Below, in pieces: positions 48,985-57,627 of a stretch of DNA of 64,000 bases; position 1 is the first letter of the stretch, and the number at the start of each line of letters is the position of its first letter. The stretch is from positions 248,001 through 312,000 of the forward strand of contig NZ_SMBY01000003.1 of assembly GCF_004342665.1 (NCBI RefSeq). The letters are read 5' to 3'. The notes below the pieces were generated by a model that had not been told where the DNA came from, did not search any database, and worked only from the letters and a program-made list of their open reading frames with translations. The DNA is from Samsonia erythrinae. GTDB lineage: Bacteria; Pseudomonadota; Gammaproteobacteria; Enterobacterales; Enterobacteriaceae. Both the position numbers and the translations under genes were made by a program.

Positions 48985-49548
48985 TCAGTCCAGATCGGCT
49001 GGGTACGGGAAATGCGCGGCCGTCAGCGGCGGCGTATTGTAAAACGATTGTAACGCGCGAATAAAGCGCGCCGGACGCGAGGGGATCCCCTGTTCCAGAT
49101 AGGCCATCACTTGCTTATGCACACGCCGTTGAAAAGCGATGCGATCCGGTTCACTGTCGCCGTTCAGATTGTCGCAACTGACGTTAAAGGGAAAACCGGC
49201 GGCCACGCAGAACAGCCAGTCGAAAGCCTGTGGCTTAATCTCCACGGCTTCAAACTGGCTTTGGGTGGTGGAGTCGCGGCCATCCGGACAATACCAATAA
49301 CCGAAGTCGACCTGCAAACGCCGCTGCTCGCCGGCGATGCACCAGTGTGAGATTTCATGCAGCGCGCTGGCATAAAAACCGTGAGCAAACACGATCCGGT
49401 GGTACGGAACCAGATCATCCGCAGGCAGATAAATCGGCTCATCGTCGCCTTTCACCAGTCGCGTATTATAATCATCGCCAAAGCAATTATTAAAAATATC
49501 AATCAGTTGTTGATAATTATGCGTCTCTTTCATGGTATCTGCCATCAT
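48985..49548 (-). CDS. epmC: Elongation factor P hydroxylase EpmC
   Basis: 187 residues (E. coli EpmC/YfcM 182). It hydroxylates the beta-lysylated lysine of EF-P, the last step after EpmA and EpmB. The iron-binding motif FYASALHEISHWCIAG (about residues 59-74) with HExxH is present, followed by VDFGYWYCPDGRD and WLFCVAAGFPFNVSCDN. The ATG overlaps the yfcA stop (ATGA) with GGAG 8 bases upstream; the in-frame ATG at residue 6 is the alternative that best matches E. coli. Confidence 0.93.
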   Translation of the reverse strand: MMADTMKETHNYQQLIDIFNNCFGDDYNTRLVKGDDEPIYLPADDLVPYHRIVFAHGFYASALHEISHWCIAGEQRRLQVDFGYWYCPDGRDSTTQSQFEAVEIKPQAFDWLFCVAAGFPFNVSCDNLNGDSEPDRIAFQRRVHKQVMAYLEQGIPSRPARFIRALQSFYNTPPLTAAHFPYPADLD

Positions 49549-50345
49549 AAAAACCGCTCCAGCCAGGCGGCGATCGCATGCCCATGGCTGTCATAAATCA
49601 ACTTGCCGCTCATCACGGCGGAAACCAATACCAGCATTGGGCGAATCAGCGCTTGCCCCTTCGTCATCACCATTCTGGCGCCGAGTCGCGCTCCGAGGAT
49701 CTGCCCAACCAACATCACCGCGCCAACAATCCAGACGACTTTTCCACTCAGCATGAAAAACAGCAGCCCACCGAAGTTGGAGGTAAAGTTCAGAATTTTG
49801 GCATTCGCCGTCGCTTTGGCCAGATTGAAGCCGTACAGCGTGACAAACGCCAACGCATAAAATGACCCGGCTCCCGGGCCAAAGAAGCCGTCATAAAAGC
49901 CGACGCAGCCACCGGCCACCATGGCAAATGGAACGGGAGACAACCGACGCTGCCGATCGGCATCGCCGATTTTGGGCGTGAATAAAAAATAGAGACCAAT
50001 GCCAATAATCAGCAAAGGCAACAGTTGGCGCAGAAAATCGGCGTGGATTTGCTGAATCAGCCACGCGCCAAACGTCGAACCGGCGAACGTCAGCGCAATA
50101 GCCAGTTTTTGTTCATTGAGATTCACCGCCCGGCGGCGGATAAAATACAGGCTGGCGGAAAAGGATCCGCCGACGGCCTGCAACTTATTCGTTGCCAGCG
50201 CCTGCGCAGGCGACAATCCCGACGCCAGTAAAGCGGGGATCGTCAATAATCCGCCGCCCCCGGCAATTGAGTCAATAAACCCGGCCAGCGCCCCAACAAA
50301 AAACAACATGACCAACATTTCTGGCCCGACAATCAACAAATCCAT
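49545..50345 (-). CDS. yfcA: TSUP-family membrane transporter YfcA
   Basis: 266 residues (E. coli 269), eight hydrophobic segments in two TauE/SafE repeats. Each repeat has the family's glycine-rich turn: GFIDSIAGGGGLLTIPALL near residue 22 and GGCVGFYDGFFGPGAGSFYALAF near 145. Members export sulfur-containing or organosulfonate anions; this one's substrate is unknown. It starts 2 bases after mepA and overlaps epmC, so the three are surely co-transcribed. Confidence 0.93.
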   Translation of the reverse strand: MDLLIVGPEMLVMLFFVGALAGFIDSIAGGGGLLTIPALLASGLSPAQALATNKLQAVGGSFSASLYFIRRRAVNLNEQKLAIALTFAGSTFGAWLIQQIHADFLRQLLPLLIIGIGLYFLFTPKIGDADRQRRLSPVPFAMVAGGCVGFYDGFFGPGAGSFYALAFVTLYGFNLAKATANAKILNFTSNFGGLLFFMLSGKVVWIVGAVMLVGQILGARLGARMVMTKGQALIRPMLVLVSAVMSGKLIYDSHGHAIAAWLERFL

Positions 50346-50347
50346 CG

Positions 50348-51193
50348 TTATTTCTCAGCAAAATGTCTGTCGAGCAACGCCTGACAGGAAGGAGGCAAAG
50401 GCGGCGGGGTGGTTTTTTCCGGTGATTTTCTACCCGATGGCTTCGGCTGGAACCAGCTGGTTAGCTCGGCGCCACATCCGTCGCCGATGGGCGGCTCGTC
50501 CTGCTCCTGGCATTCGAGGCTATCGGCCGGGCAGCGCAGGCGTACATGCATATGCGCACGGTGTGCAAACCAGGGGCGAACTTTACGCAACCAATCGCGA
50601 TCGTGACCCGCTTCAAGACAGAGCTGTTTTTTAATCGCCGGATTGACGAAGATACGCGTCACGTCGCTGTCTGACGCAGCCGTTTTAATCAGAGTGGTGA
50701 TTTCTGGTCGCCAGACGCGGGGGTTAACGTTAAGCCCGCTGGCGCTGACTAAATCAATCGGCTGCGGCTTCAGCAACTGTTGTTCGCTCCAGCGCTGTCT
50801 GGGCAATTGCAGCCAGATGTCCACATCCAGCCCGGATTGATGGCTGGCGTGACCGCTGCTGAAACGTCCGCCGGCAGGCATCCCCATATCCCCAACCAGC
50901 ACATGACCTGACGTTATTCGCCTCACTTCGGCGCTCAGACGCTGAATAAACGCCAGTAGATCGGGATGACCAAAATAGCGACGCTGATCGACGCGCATCA
51001 CCTGGTAATCCGGCGTCTGTAGCGGCAACGGCTGAGCGCCAATGACACAGCCATTAGAAAAACTCCCGATTGCCTGCGGCGCACCCGCGACCGGCTGCGT
51101 CACTGCCTGCCAGGGGGTTTTTGCCCACGCGGCGTTCAGGCACGGCAACATGCTAAAAACCAGCGTAAGAACGCCGATGACCCGTTGTCTCAT
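50348..51193 (-). CDS. mepA: Penicillin-insensitive murein endopeptidase MepA
   Basis: 281 residues (E. coli 274), with a signal peptide ending near residue 24 (...NAAWA before KTPWQ). A LAS-family zinc peptidase cutting D-Ala-mDAP cross-links in peptidoglycan, in the periplasm. Zinc ligands are in [15 protein letters not shown] (about residues 112-127) and [11 protein letters not shown] (about 208-218). Conserved Cys residues suggest disulfides. Between aroC (6 bases upstream) and yfcA. Confidence 0.94.
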   Translation of the reverse strand: MRQRVIGVLTLVFSMLPCLNAAWAKTPWQAVTQPVAGAPQAIGSFSNGCVIGAQPLPLQTPDYQVMRVDQRRYFGHPDLLAFIQRLSAEVRRITSGHVLVGDMGMPAGGRFSSGHASHQSGLDVDIWLQLPRQRWSEQQLLKPQPIDLVSASGLNVNPRVWRPEITTLIKTAASDSDVTRIFVNPAIKKQLCLEAGHDRDWLRKVRPWFAHRAHMHVRLRCPADSLECQEQDEPPIGDGCGAELTSWFQPKPSGRKSPEKTTPPPLPPSCQALLDRHFAEK

Positions 51194-51199
51194 TCTTTT

Positions 51200-52285
51200 T
51201 TACCAGCGAGGAACCTGACTCTTCACATCCCCACACTGTGCGCGTTGGCGCAGCAGGTGATCCATTAATACAATCGCCATCATGGCTTCGGCTATCGGCA
51301 CCGCCCTAATTCCCACGCAGGGATCGTGACGCCCGCGCGTCACCATTTCCGTCTCCTCTCCCTGACGGTTGATGGTTTTCCCCGGCACCATGATACTGGA
51401 AGTCGGTTTCAAGGCCAGATGCGCAACAATGTTCTGACCACTGCTGATGCCTCCCAGAATGCCGCCTGCATGGTTACTCTGGAAACCTTCCGGCGTAATT
51501 TCATCACGGTTTTCGCTACCGCGTTTGGTGACAACCGCAAAACCATCACCAATTTCAACGCCTTTTACCGCATTGATGCTCATCAACGCGTGGGCCAGAT
51601 CGGCATCCAGACGGTCAAAGACCGGTTCGCCTAATCCAGCGGGCACCGATTCCGCCACGACGCTCACTTTCGCGCCAATCGAATCGCCCTCTTTTTTCAG
51701 CGCGCGCATCAGCTCATCCAATGCCTCCAGCTTGTCGATATCCGGGCAAAAGAACGGGTTTTGCTCGACCTGCGCCCAATCTTTCAGCTCACAGGCGACA
51801 TCGCCAATCTGCGACAGATAGCCGCGAATCGTCACGCCATGCTGAAGTTGCAGGTATTTTTTCGCAATCGCGCCCGCGGCAACGCGCATCGCGGTTTCAC
51901 GCGCGGAAGAGCGTCCGCCGCCGCGGTAATCACGCAGGCCATATTTTTGCTCATAGGTGTAATCGGCGTGTCCGGGGCGAAAAACGTCTTTAATCGCACT
52001 GTAATCCTGAGAGCGCTGATCGGTGTTTTCAATCAGCAGGCCAATGCTCGTTCCCGTGGTTACGCCGTCAAAAACGCCGGAGAGAATTTTGACCCGATCG
52101 GGCTCCCGGCGCTGCGTCGTGTAGCGGGATGTCCCCGGACGACGGCGATCCAAATCGTGTTGTAAATCCGCTTCCGTCAGCGGAATGCCCGGCGGCACGC
52201 CATCAACAATACACCCCAGAGCAATACCGTGGGACTCACCAAATGTAGTGACGCGGAAAAATTGCCCAATACTGTTGCCTGCCAT
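51200..52285 (-). CDS. aroC: Chorismate synthase
   Basis: 361 residues from ATG 52285 ([20 protein letters not shown]), with AAGGAG 6 bases upstream; a GTG codon directly before it is not needed. It converts 5-enolpyruvylshikimate 3-phosphate to chorismate using reduced FMN, in the cytoplasm. Family blocks: [29 protein letters not shown]-type, [21 protein letters not shown] near residue 122, and [10 protein letters not shown] with the C-terminal [19 protein letters not shown]. Downstream of prmB, as in E. coli. Confidence 0.97.
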   Translation of the reverse strand: MAGNSIGQFFRVTTFGESHGIALGCIVDGVPPGIPLTEADLQHDLDRRRPGTSRYTTQRREPDRVKILSGVFDGVTTGTSIGLLIENTDQRSQDYSAIKDVFRPGHADYTYEQKYGLRDYRGGGRSSARETAMRVAAGAIAKKYLQLQHGVTIRGYLSQIGDVACELKDWAQVEQNPFFCPDIDKLEALDELMRALKKEGDSIGAKVSVVAESVPAGLGEPVFDRLDADLAHALMSINAVKGVEIGDGFAVVTKRGSENRDEITPEGFQSNHAGGILGGISSGQNIVAHLALKPTSSIMVPGKTINRQGEETEMVTRGRHDPCVGIRAVPIAEAMMAIVLMDHLLRQRAQCGDVKSQVPRW

Positions 52286-52372
52286 CACAACTCCTTCGCA
52301 TGTGTTCTGTTTCTGTCTTACGCTCCGGCGCGTTGCGCAAACGGTAAGACCAATGAATAGGGTTAAGACCGT

Positions 52373-53305
52373 TTAATCACGGTAAGCGCTAAAATGGGTT
52401 TTACAATCAAGCAGCTGCGACCGGGTTAGCCTAAATACGCCGTCGCCGCCGTTCTCAAACGTCAGCCAGGTGAACGGGATGTCGGGGTATTGTTCGATCA
52501 GGTGCACCATACTATTGCCCACCTCGCAAATCAGCACGCCGTCGTCGCTAAGGTAGTCTGGCGCGCAGGCCAGAATACGACGCACCAGATCCAAGCCGTC
52601 GTTGCCCGCCGTCAGACCCAGCTCAGGCTCGAAACGGAACTCCTGCGGCAAATCGGACATATCTTCTTCATCCACATACGGTGGATTGGTCACGATCAGA
52701 TCATAACGGATCTCAGGTAAATCACGGAACAGGTCGGATCGAATCGGCGTTACGCGGTAGTCCAGACCGTGCTGCTGAATATTTTGCTCGGTCACCGCCA
52801 GCGCATCGCCGGAGATATCCACTGCGTCCACTTCCGCTTCCGGGAAGGCATAGGCGCAGGCAATGGCGATACAGCCGCTACCGGTGCACAGATCCAGAAT
52901 ATGCTTCGGCGCTGCTGGCAGGTGCTCACCAAAAGCCTTGTTGATCAGTTCGCCGATGGGAGAACGCGGCACCAGCACGCGTTCATCAACGTAGAATTCC
53001 AGTCCGCAAAACCAGGCTTTGTTGGTCAGATAGGCGACGGGGATACGCTCATTGACGCGGCGGATCACGCGTTCAATGATGCGCTGCCGTTCGCTGGTGG
53101 TCAAACGGGAGGCGTAAATATCTTCAGGAATATCAAGCGGTAAATACAGGCTAGGCAACACCAGCTGTATCGCCTCATCCCAGGGATTATCCGTCCCGTG
53201 ACCGTAATAGACGTTGGCTGCGTTAAACCGGCTGACAGCCCAGCGCAACATATCCTGAATGGTATGAAGTTCACTGACGGCCTCGTCGACGAAAATTTTG
53301 TCCAA
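52373..53305 (-). CDS. prmB: 50S ribosomal protein uL3 glutamine methyltransferase PrmB
   Basis: 310 residues when started at TTG 53305 ([27 protein letters not shown]), exactly the E. coli length, with GGAGG 6 bases upstream; the ATG 22 codons earlier lacks homology. An AdoMet-dependent HemK-family enzyme that methylates a Gln in ribosomal protein L3. Motif [17 protein letters not shown] is near residue 138; the catalytic VTNPPY motif is near 205. First gene of the minus-strand prmB-aroC-mepA-yfcA-epmC-yfcL run; divergent from smrB. Confidence 0.95.
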   Translation of the reverse strand: MDKIFVDEAVSELHTIQDMLRWAVSRFNAANVYYGHGTDNPWDEAIQLVLPSLYLPLDIPEDIYASRLTTSERQRIIERVIRRVNERIPVAYLTNKAWFCGLEFYVDERVLVPRSPIGELINKAFGEHLPAAPKHILDLCTGSGCIAIACAYAFPEAEVDAVDISGDALAVTEQNIQQHGLDYRVTPIRSDLFRDLPEIRYDLIVTNPPYVDEEDMSDLPQEFRFEPELGLTAGNDGLDLVRRILACAPDYLSDDGVLICEVGNSMVHLIEQYPDIPFTWLTFENGGDGVFRLTRSQLLDCKTHFSAYRD

Positions 53306-53476
53306 GGGTATCCTCCGCAGACACATCTCTATGGGAAATTGGCGTTTAGTTTGCCATGAAGCCCGCAACAAATCAGCAGATATAACCGTCAGAGCGCCCC
53401 CGAAGACAGACTTTTATTTAGCGGCTGAAGCGAGACAAGGTAAACTGATCGGATGTTGACGCAGGGTGAATAAAAA

Positions 53477-54019
53477 ATGAGTAAAAAATATTCGCTGAAT
53501 GACGACGAATTGCAGCTTTTTCGCGCGTCAATCGCAGGCACAAAAAAGTTGCGTCAGGATACCTATACCTACAGACCACCACGACGAAAAGTGGGTGAGT
53601 TGCCGGCTAAACGGGTATTGCAGGAACAGGTTGACGCCAGCTTCTATTTCTCGGATGAATTTCAGCCGCAGTTAGAAGCAGAAGGCCCGATGCGCTACAT
53701 CCAACCGGGCGCCAGCCATTATGAATTGAAAAAGCTCCGGCGCGGGGATTACGCACCGGAATTATTTCTGGATTTGCATGGGCTGACGCAGCGTCAGGCA
53801 AAACAGGAACTGGGGGCATTGCTGGCGGCCTGCCGTCGTGAGCACGTTGACTGCGCCTGTGTCATGCACGGGCACGGTAAACATATTCTTAAGCAGCAAA
53901 CGCCGCTCTGGCTAGCGCAGCACCCCGATGTGCTGGCGTTTCATCAGGCACCGAAAGCGTTCGGCGGCGATGCTGCGCTGCTGGTGCTGATTGCGCAGGA
54001 AGCGCCGCTGCCGGAATAA
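53477..54019 (+). CDS. smrB: Ribosome rescue endonuclease SmrB
   Basis: 180 residues (E. coli 183). The N-terminal helix ([20 protein letters not shown]) matches the ribosome-binding hook; the C-terminal Smr domain (from about residue 95) has [15 protein letters not shown] and the [19 protein letters not shown] loop. In E. coli SmrB cuts mRNA in collided ribosomes, feeding tmRNA rescue. AGGGTG precedes the ATG by 9 bases. Convergent with sixA across a 47-base gap. Confidence 0.94.
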   Translation: MSKKYSLNDDELQLFRASIAGTKKLRQDTYTYRPPRRKVGELPAKRVLQEQVDASFYFSDEFQPQLEAEGPMRYIQPGASHYELKKLRRGDYAPELFLDLHGLTQRQAKQELGALLAACRREHVDCACVMHGHGKHILKQQTPLWLAQHPDVLAFHQAPKAFGGDAALLVLIAQEAPLPE

Positions 54020-54066
54020 TCGCCACTGGCGCTCAGCGCGACATCCGTTTTAGCGCGTTTAGCGCT

Positions 54067-54543
54067 TTACTCTGGCAGTTGCGCCGGGCTGACTTGCCAG
54101 CTTAGTACGCCATTGCCGGATTCCGCATGCAGCGTCACGCTGGCAATCGCAGACGTCGCGAACATCGGGGCTGTTTCCCCCCGGCATAATTCCGCAACCA
54201 GATACCCGACCAAAGGCAGATGAGACACAACCAGTACCGCGCCAACGCCTTCCCGCGCCAGCGTTTGCAGGTAGTCGCTGACGAGTCGGGCATCGCCGCC
54301 GGGCGTCAATTCGTTTAAGCAATCCGCCTCTTCCGGCAACGGCAGCACTTTTTTCACCACGTCGAGCGTCTGCCGGGCACGTAAATAAGGGCTCACCAAA
54401 ACGCGCTCAATATCAATAGGTTGCTCGTTCAGCCACTCTGCCATCTGGCGAGATTCATCACGACCGCCATCGCTCAATGGGCGAACAGCATCACTCGCGG
54501 CATCCAGTAACGCATCACCATGACGCATTATTAACACTTGCAT
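54067..54543 (-). CDS. sixA: Phosphohistidine phosphatase SixA
   Basis: 158 residues (E. coli 161). Histidine-phosphatase fold: the RHG motif with nucleophile His8 (MQVLIMRHGDAL), then SPYLRARQTLDVV near residue 51 and a second catalytic His in VVSHLPLVGYLVAELC near 107. It dephosphorylates the HPt domain of ArcB and the nitrogen-PTS protein NPr. In E. coli it is directly followed by fadJ; here a pilus operon is inserted between them. Confidence 0.95.
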   Translation of the reverse strand: MQVLIMRHGDALLDAASDAVRPLSDGGRDESRQMAEWLNEQPIDIERVLVSPYLRARQTLDVVKKVLPLPEEADCLNELTPGGDARLVSDYLQTLAREGVGAVLVVSHLPLVGYLVAELCRGETAPMFATSAIASVTLHAESGNGVLSWQVSPAQLPE

Positions 54544-55515
54544 ATCACACCGCTAAATTATGGGTTATGGAGTTCAAATTATACCAACTTATGCCATGAC
54601 AAGCGGTATGAAGAAACGCAGACCTGTCGTGCGAAGAAACAAAGGTATCCTTCTTGTCACTGTAGGGTACCCGAGTTTTTCGCATGGATAAATGAATCTT
54701 GCACCAGATTTTACTCAATCCATTATGAAAGGGATATTACTTGATAAAACACAAGCAGTTAATTAACTATTAGCGAGAAGAACAATATAAAAAAAGCATA
54801 TTCCTTATTTAGGGGAGCAGGTCTTGTGCACGTATTCATTGCGTACTGTATGATCGCAAAAGCCCCCTTTCGCATAACTTACTGGGCAACAAAAAAGACA
54901 AACGGTAATATACAAAAGGCAGTATCATAATTTTTTTACAAAATCATCACATAAAGAAAATATAACCCTACATTAACAGATCAGACCAAAAAACCACACA
55001 AAAATAGTGGATTGTTTCATAATAAAATAAAATAACCACAAATAGCCCTATTCTAACTAAAATTTACCACATTAAATTGCAAAACATGAGAATGGTTATA
55101 TTATAAATAATGTAATCAATTTTTTGCCAGTTAACGTTGTATTCCATAAAGCAGGATCAACCAAAAGTCATTGGATAAAAATGAAATTTTATTTGAAAGA
55201 GCCATCATTGGTATCATTTTATTCTGACTCGTCACCACGGAAGAAGCAATGTTGTTCCTTTTATTGATTTTATCACCATGTGGAAAACTGAAATAAGTCT
55301 ATTTTTATTTCAGTAGATCATGATTTCGTATCCGTAACCACGCACCTAGGGTGAGAGCGATATTAATTAATTCGCTTAAAATTTATTGAATTTATGGCTA
55401 CGAAGATCTGTTGTAATCACGCATAGAAACGCCACGACTCACCTTTTGACGCCAAAGTCGACTATAACGTTATTTTCAATGTTTTTCCGTGTAATGAATG
55501 TAATAAAGGAATCGT
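54544..55515. other. AT-rich non-coding region upstream of the Csu-like pilus operon
   Basis: About 970 bases with clearly higher A+T than the flanking genes and no believable coding frame; the 68-codon frame near 54538 has no ribosome site and resembles nothing I know. It holds a perfect 9-bp hairpin (55288-55296 with 55305-55313, CTGAAATAA and its complement), an A/T tract series around 54930-55130 and TTGACG at 55446. The pilin Shine-Dalgarno (AAAGGA) is at its end. The composition suggests H-NS-type silencing and a long regulated leader; no specific regulator site is recognisable. Confidence 0.6.
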
Positions 55516-56067
55516 ATGACAGCTAAACGTGCAACATTAACCCTGCTCGCATCAGCAATTACGCTATTTGGCGTATCTACAACCGCCAATAGCGCGACTA
55601 TTGATGGACAAATCCCGGTTACTGTAACAATCACATCATCTTGTTCCGTTGAAAACGGAGGCTCAGGATCAGGGGCAACTTGGGGAACCATTGATTTTGG
55701 CACCCATCCTGATTTAGCAACAAATATTGATGGTCAGACGACGGGTAATGGTGGCAACGGAATTAGTGTCAGTTGTTCTGTTGGTACACCCGCTACCTTA
55801 ACGTTTGATGCGGGGACCAATGCGTCGTCGACACTGCGCCAACTCGCGCCGGGATCGGGAGATTATAATATCCCTTATCGCTTATACAGCGACTCAGCGC
55901 GTGCGAGTGAGATTCCCATCAATAGCACTACTGGTATTGAAATTGTCTCTAACGGTAATGCGCAAGCCATTCCGGTTTATGCGCGTATCTTATCTTCAGA
56001 TCAAACCGTTAGCTCACCTACTGCGGGAACGTATACCGATACCATCACCGCGACGATTGAGTGGTAA
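55516..56067 (+). CDS. Csu-type (archaic) pilin, spore coat U domain, probable major subunit
   Basis: 183 residues, with a signal peptide ending about residue 27 (STTANSA before TIDG). The mature part is one SCPU (spore coat protein U) domain: PVTVTITSSCSVENGG at the start, one Cys pair (TSSCSV and SVSCSVG), WGTIDFGTH, PYRLYSDSA, IPVYARI near 155, and the closing TYTDTITATIEW beta strand. This is the CsuA/B-type subunit of sigma-class chaperone-usher pili in Acinetobacter and others. First gene after a long promoter region with AAAGGA before the ATG, followed by a terminator-like hairpin, so it is probably the most expressed subunit. Confidence 0.88.
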   Translation: MTAKRATLTLLASAITLFGVSTTANSATIDGQIPVTVTITSSCSVENGGSGSGATWGTIDFGTHPDLATNIDGQTTGNGGNGISVSCSVGTPATLTFDAGTNASSTLRQLAPGSGDYNIPYRLYSDSARASEIPINSTTGIEIVSNGNAQAIPVYARILSSDQTVSSPTAGTYTDTITATIEW

Positions 56068-56072
56068 ATCAC

Positions 56073-56108
56073 AAGGGTCTGTCTCTATTGAGACCGACCC
56101 TTTTGTTT
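56073..56108 (+). terminator. Terminator-like hairpin after the first pilin gene
   Basis: AAGGGTC (56073-56079) pairs with GACCCTT (56096-56102), and inside it TCTC (56082-56085) pairs with GAGA (56090-56093), with a 2x2 internal loop; TTTTGTTT follows. It begins 5 bases after the pilin stop, inside the operon, so it probably lowers expression of the downstream assembly genes. Confidence 0.7.
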
Positions 56109-56134
56109 ATTCATTAATATACCGCCCTGGCGGC

Positions 56135-56150
56135 ACAATGCATGCATTGT
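56135..56150. repeat. 16-bp perfect palindrome between the two pilin genes
   Basis: ACAATGCATGCATTGT is a perfect palindrome just after a second small hairpin (56122-56133, CCGCC/GGCGG). It could be a protein-binding site or an mRNA-processing stem between the pilin terminator and the second subunit gene. Confidence 0.5.
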
Positions 56151-56232
56151 GTGACAAGTCCGCGTCATACCTTGTTTTAACGAAAACGGGGAATGTCTTT
56201 CTCGCTCGATAAAAACTAATTCTGGTACAACG

Positions 56233-56769
56233 ATGCGTTTTCTTTCGACCCCTATATTATTCGTGCTTTTTCCTGTTATTACCTCGCCGATGGTGGCCAT
56301 GGCGTTAACCGTTGACAGCGTATTTACCGTTGACGCCACCATTCAAAAAGGATGTGCCTTCGGGACCGATATCGCCAGCGGTGAGACGAATATGGGTACG
56401 CTTGATTTCGGCACTCGCAGTGCAGCGGACACCAATATAGACATCGCGAGCACCCCAGGAGGGGGATCAATCATCGCAACCTGTACACCCGGCATTAGTG
56501 CAATTATTGAGCTTGATTATGGGGTGAACGGCGGCAACAGCGCCCGGCGTTACCTCAGCAACGAAGACGGAACCGTGCAATTACCTTACCAGTTATACCA
56601 CGATGCCGCGCGTACACAGGTATGGGGAACCGGGAGTCTTGCCCTCGACATTCCCTCTTTTCCCGCAACGACACAAACGTACACGGTGTATGCCCGTTAC
56701 TTTGGCCGAACTCCGCTGCCTCCGGCGGGAATTTATCGCGATAACGTGACCATTAGCCTGACATATTAG
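56233..56769 (+). CDS. Second Csu-type pilin, spore coat U domain (minor subunit)
   Basis: 178 residues, with a signal peptide ending about residue 24 (VAMA before LTVDS). One SCPU domain: FTVDATIQKGCAFG, MGTLDFGTRSAADTNID, IIATCTPG completing a Cys pair, PYQLYHDAARTQVWG, TYTVYARYFGR and the final GIYRDNVTISLTY strand. It shares the general plan but little identity with the first pilin, so it is a distinct minor or adaptor subunit, as CsuA or CsuB are. The ATG lacks a good Shine-Dalgarno and lies after the intra-operon hairpins, consistent with lower expression. 18 bases from the chaperone gene. Confidence 0.85.
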   Translation: MRFLSTPILFVLFPVITSPMVAMALTVDSVFTVDATIQKGCAFGTDIASGETNMGTLDFGTRSAADTNIDIASTPGGGSIIATCTPGISAIIELDYGVNGGNSARRYLSNEDGTVQLPYQLYHDAARTQVWGTGSLALDIPSFPATTQTYTVYARYFGRTPLPPAGIYRDNVTISLTY

Positions 56770-56787
56770 TCAATAGAGTGAGCATTC

Positions 56788-57576
56788 ATGATAAGGAAAA
56801 AATCAATTTTTATAGGCGTTGTTGCTTTCATTCTCAGCGCGTTCACTGGTGCCTGTTTTGCTGCCAGCTCTATTCTTGTCTGGCCGATATACCAAGTGAT
56901 CGAAGCCGATGAAAATGGTTCCGCGCTGTGGCTGGAAAATAAAGGTAAAAATCCTGTCGCGTTACAAATCAGGATTATGTCCTGGCGACAAATTGACTAT
57001 CAGGATCGTTATGCGCAACAAAGTGATGTGATCGGTACCCCGCCTTTTATGCGACTGGAACCGGGAAAGCGCAATATGGTCAGGTTGATGCGAGTTAAAC
57101 CTGTTGCCCCTAATACAGAACAATCTTACCGCATCATCATTGATGAAATTGCCGAACCTTATGAACAAAAAGAAAACCCGAAAATGGGGCTGCAATTTCA
57201 GATGCGCTATCTGTTACCGCTTTTCTTAACGGGTAACGGAGTTCAGAGCAACCTTCGACCAGAAAAAATACGTCCGAATAGCACGATTACGTCGCCAATA
57301 TTAAGTTGGCGAGTCAACGCCGTTGCGGGGAAAAACTATCTGTACGTCCGCAATCGCGGGGTCGTACATGCACGCCTGAATAAAGTTTATTGGTCATCAG
57401 ATCCCGATGGAAAGAAAATCAACACAATGATTTCAGAAGGTTTTCTCGGCTATGTCCTACCCGGTCAGGAAATGCGCTGGCCTTTACCGGCTGGAGTTTC
57501 TGCACCGGGCAGTACGATGCAACTTTTCACTGAACAAGCCGATAGCCCAAACGCCACCTTAATCAAACGTGAATGA
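56788..57576 (+). CDS. Periplasmic pilus chaperone, Csu/sigma type (CsuC-like)
   Basis: 262 residues with a signal peptide cut near residue 26 (GACFA before ASSILVWPI). PapD-like two-domain fold: N-terminal ALWLENKGKNPVALQIRIMSWRQ, PPFMRLEPGKRNMVRLMR near residues 88-105, then YRIIIDEIAEPY and MRYLLPLF near 145; C-terminal domain includes YVRNRGVVHARLNKVYW and a final region VLPGQEMRWPLPAG. Archaic chaperones carry this long N-terminal strand. It folds and caps SCPU subunits in the periplasm and hands them to the usher. Confidence 0.9.
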   Translation: MIRKKSIFIGVVAFILSAFTGACFAASSILVWPIYQVIEADENGSALWLENKGKNPVALQIRIMSWRQIDYQDRYAQQSDVIGTPPFMRLEPGKRNMVRLMRVKPVAPNTEQSYRIIIDEIAEPYEQKENPKMGLQFQMRYLLPLFLTGNGVQSNLRPEKIRPNSTITSPILSWRVNAVAGKNYLYVRNRGVVHARLNKVYWSSDPDGKKINTMISEGFLGYVLPGQEMRWPLPAGVSAPGSTMQLFTEQADSPNATLIKRE

Positions 57577-57627
57577 TGGTGAACTAAAAACCATATTCTT
57601 TGTGCATTCAGGAATGATGAGTTGAAG

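Noticed and set aside
53306-53371. ATG-started longer form of prmB
   Set aside because: The 22 extra residues have no similarity to PrmB, while TTG 53305 has a GGAGG site and gives the standard 310 residues.
54538-54744. 68-codon plus-strand frame at the sixA 5' side
   Set aside because: No Shine-Dalgarno, non-standard start, no recognisable protein, and it lies in the AT-rich regulatory region.
55446-55476. Promoter TTGACG with TATTTT before the first pilin
   Set aside because: The spacing is 19 bases and the -10 is poor; in such A/T-rich DNA chance matches are common, so I did not list it as a promoter.
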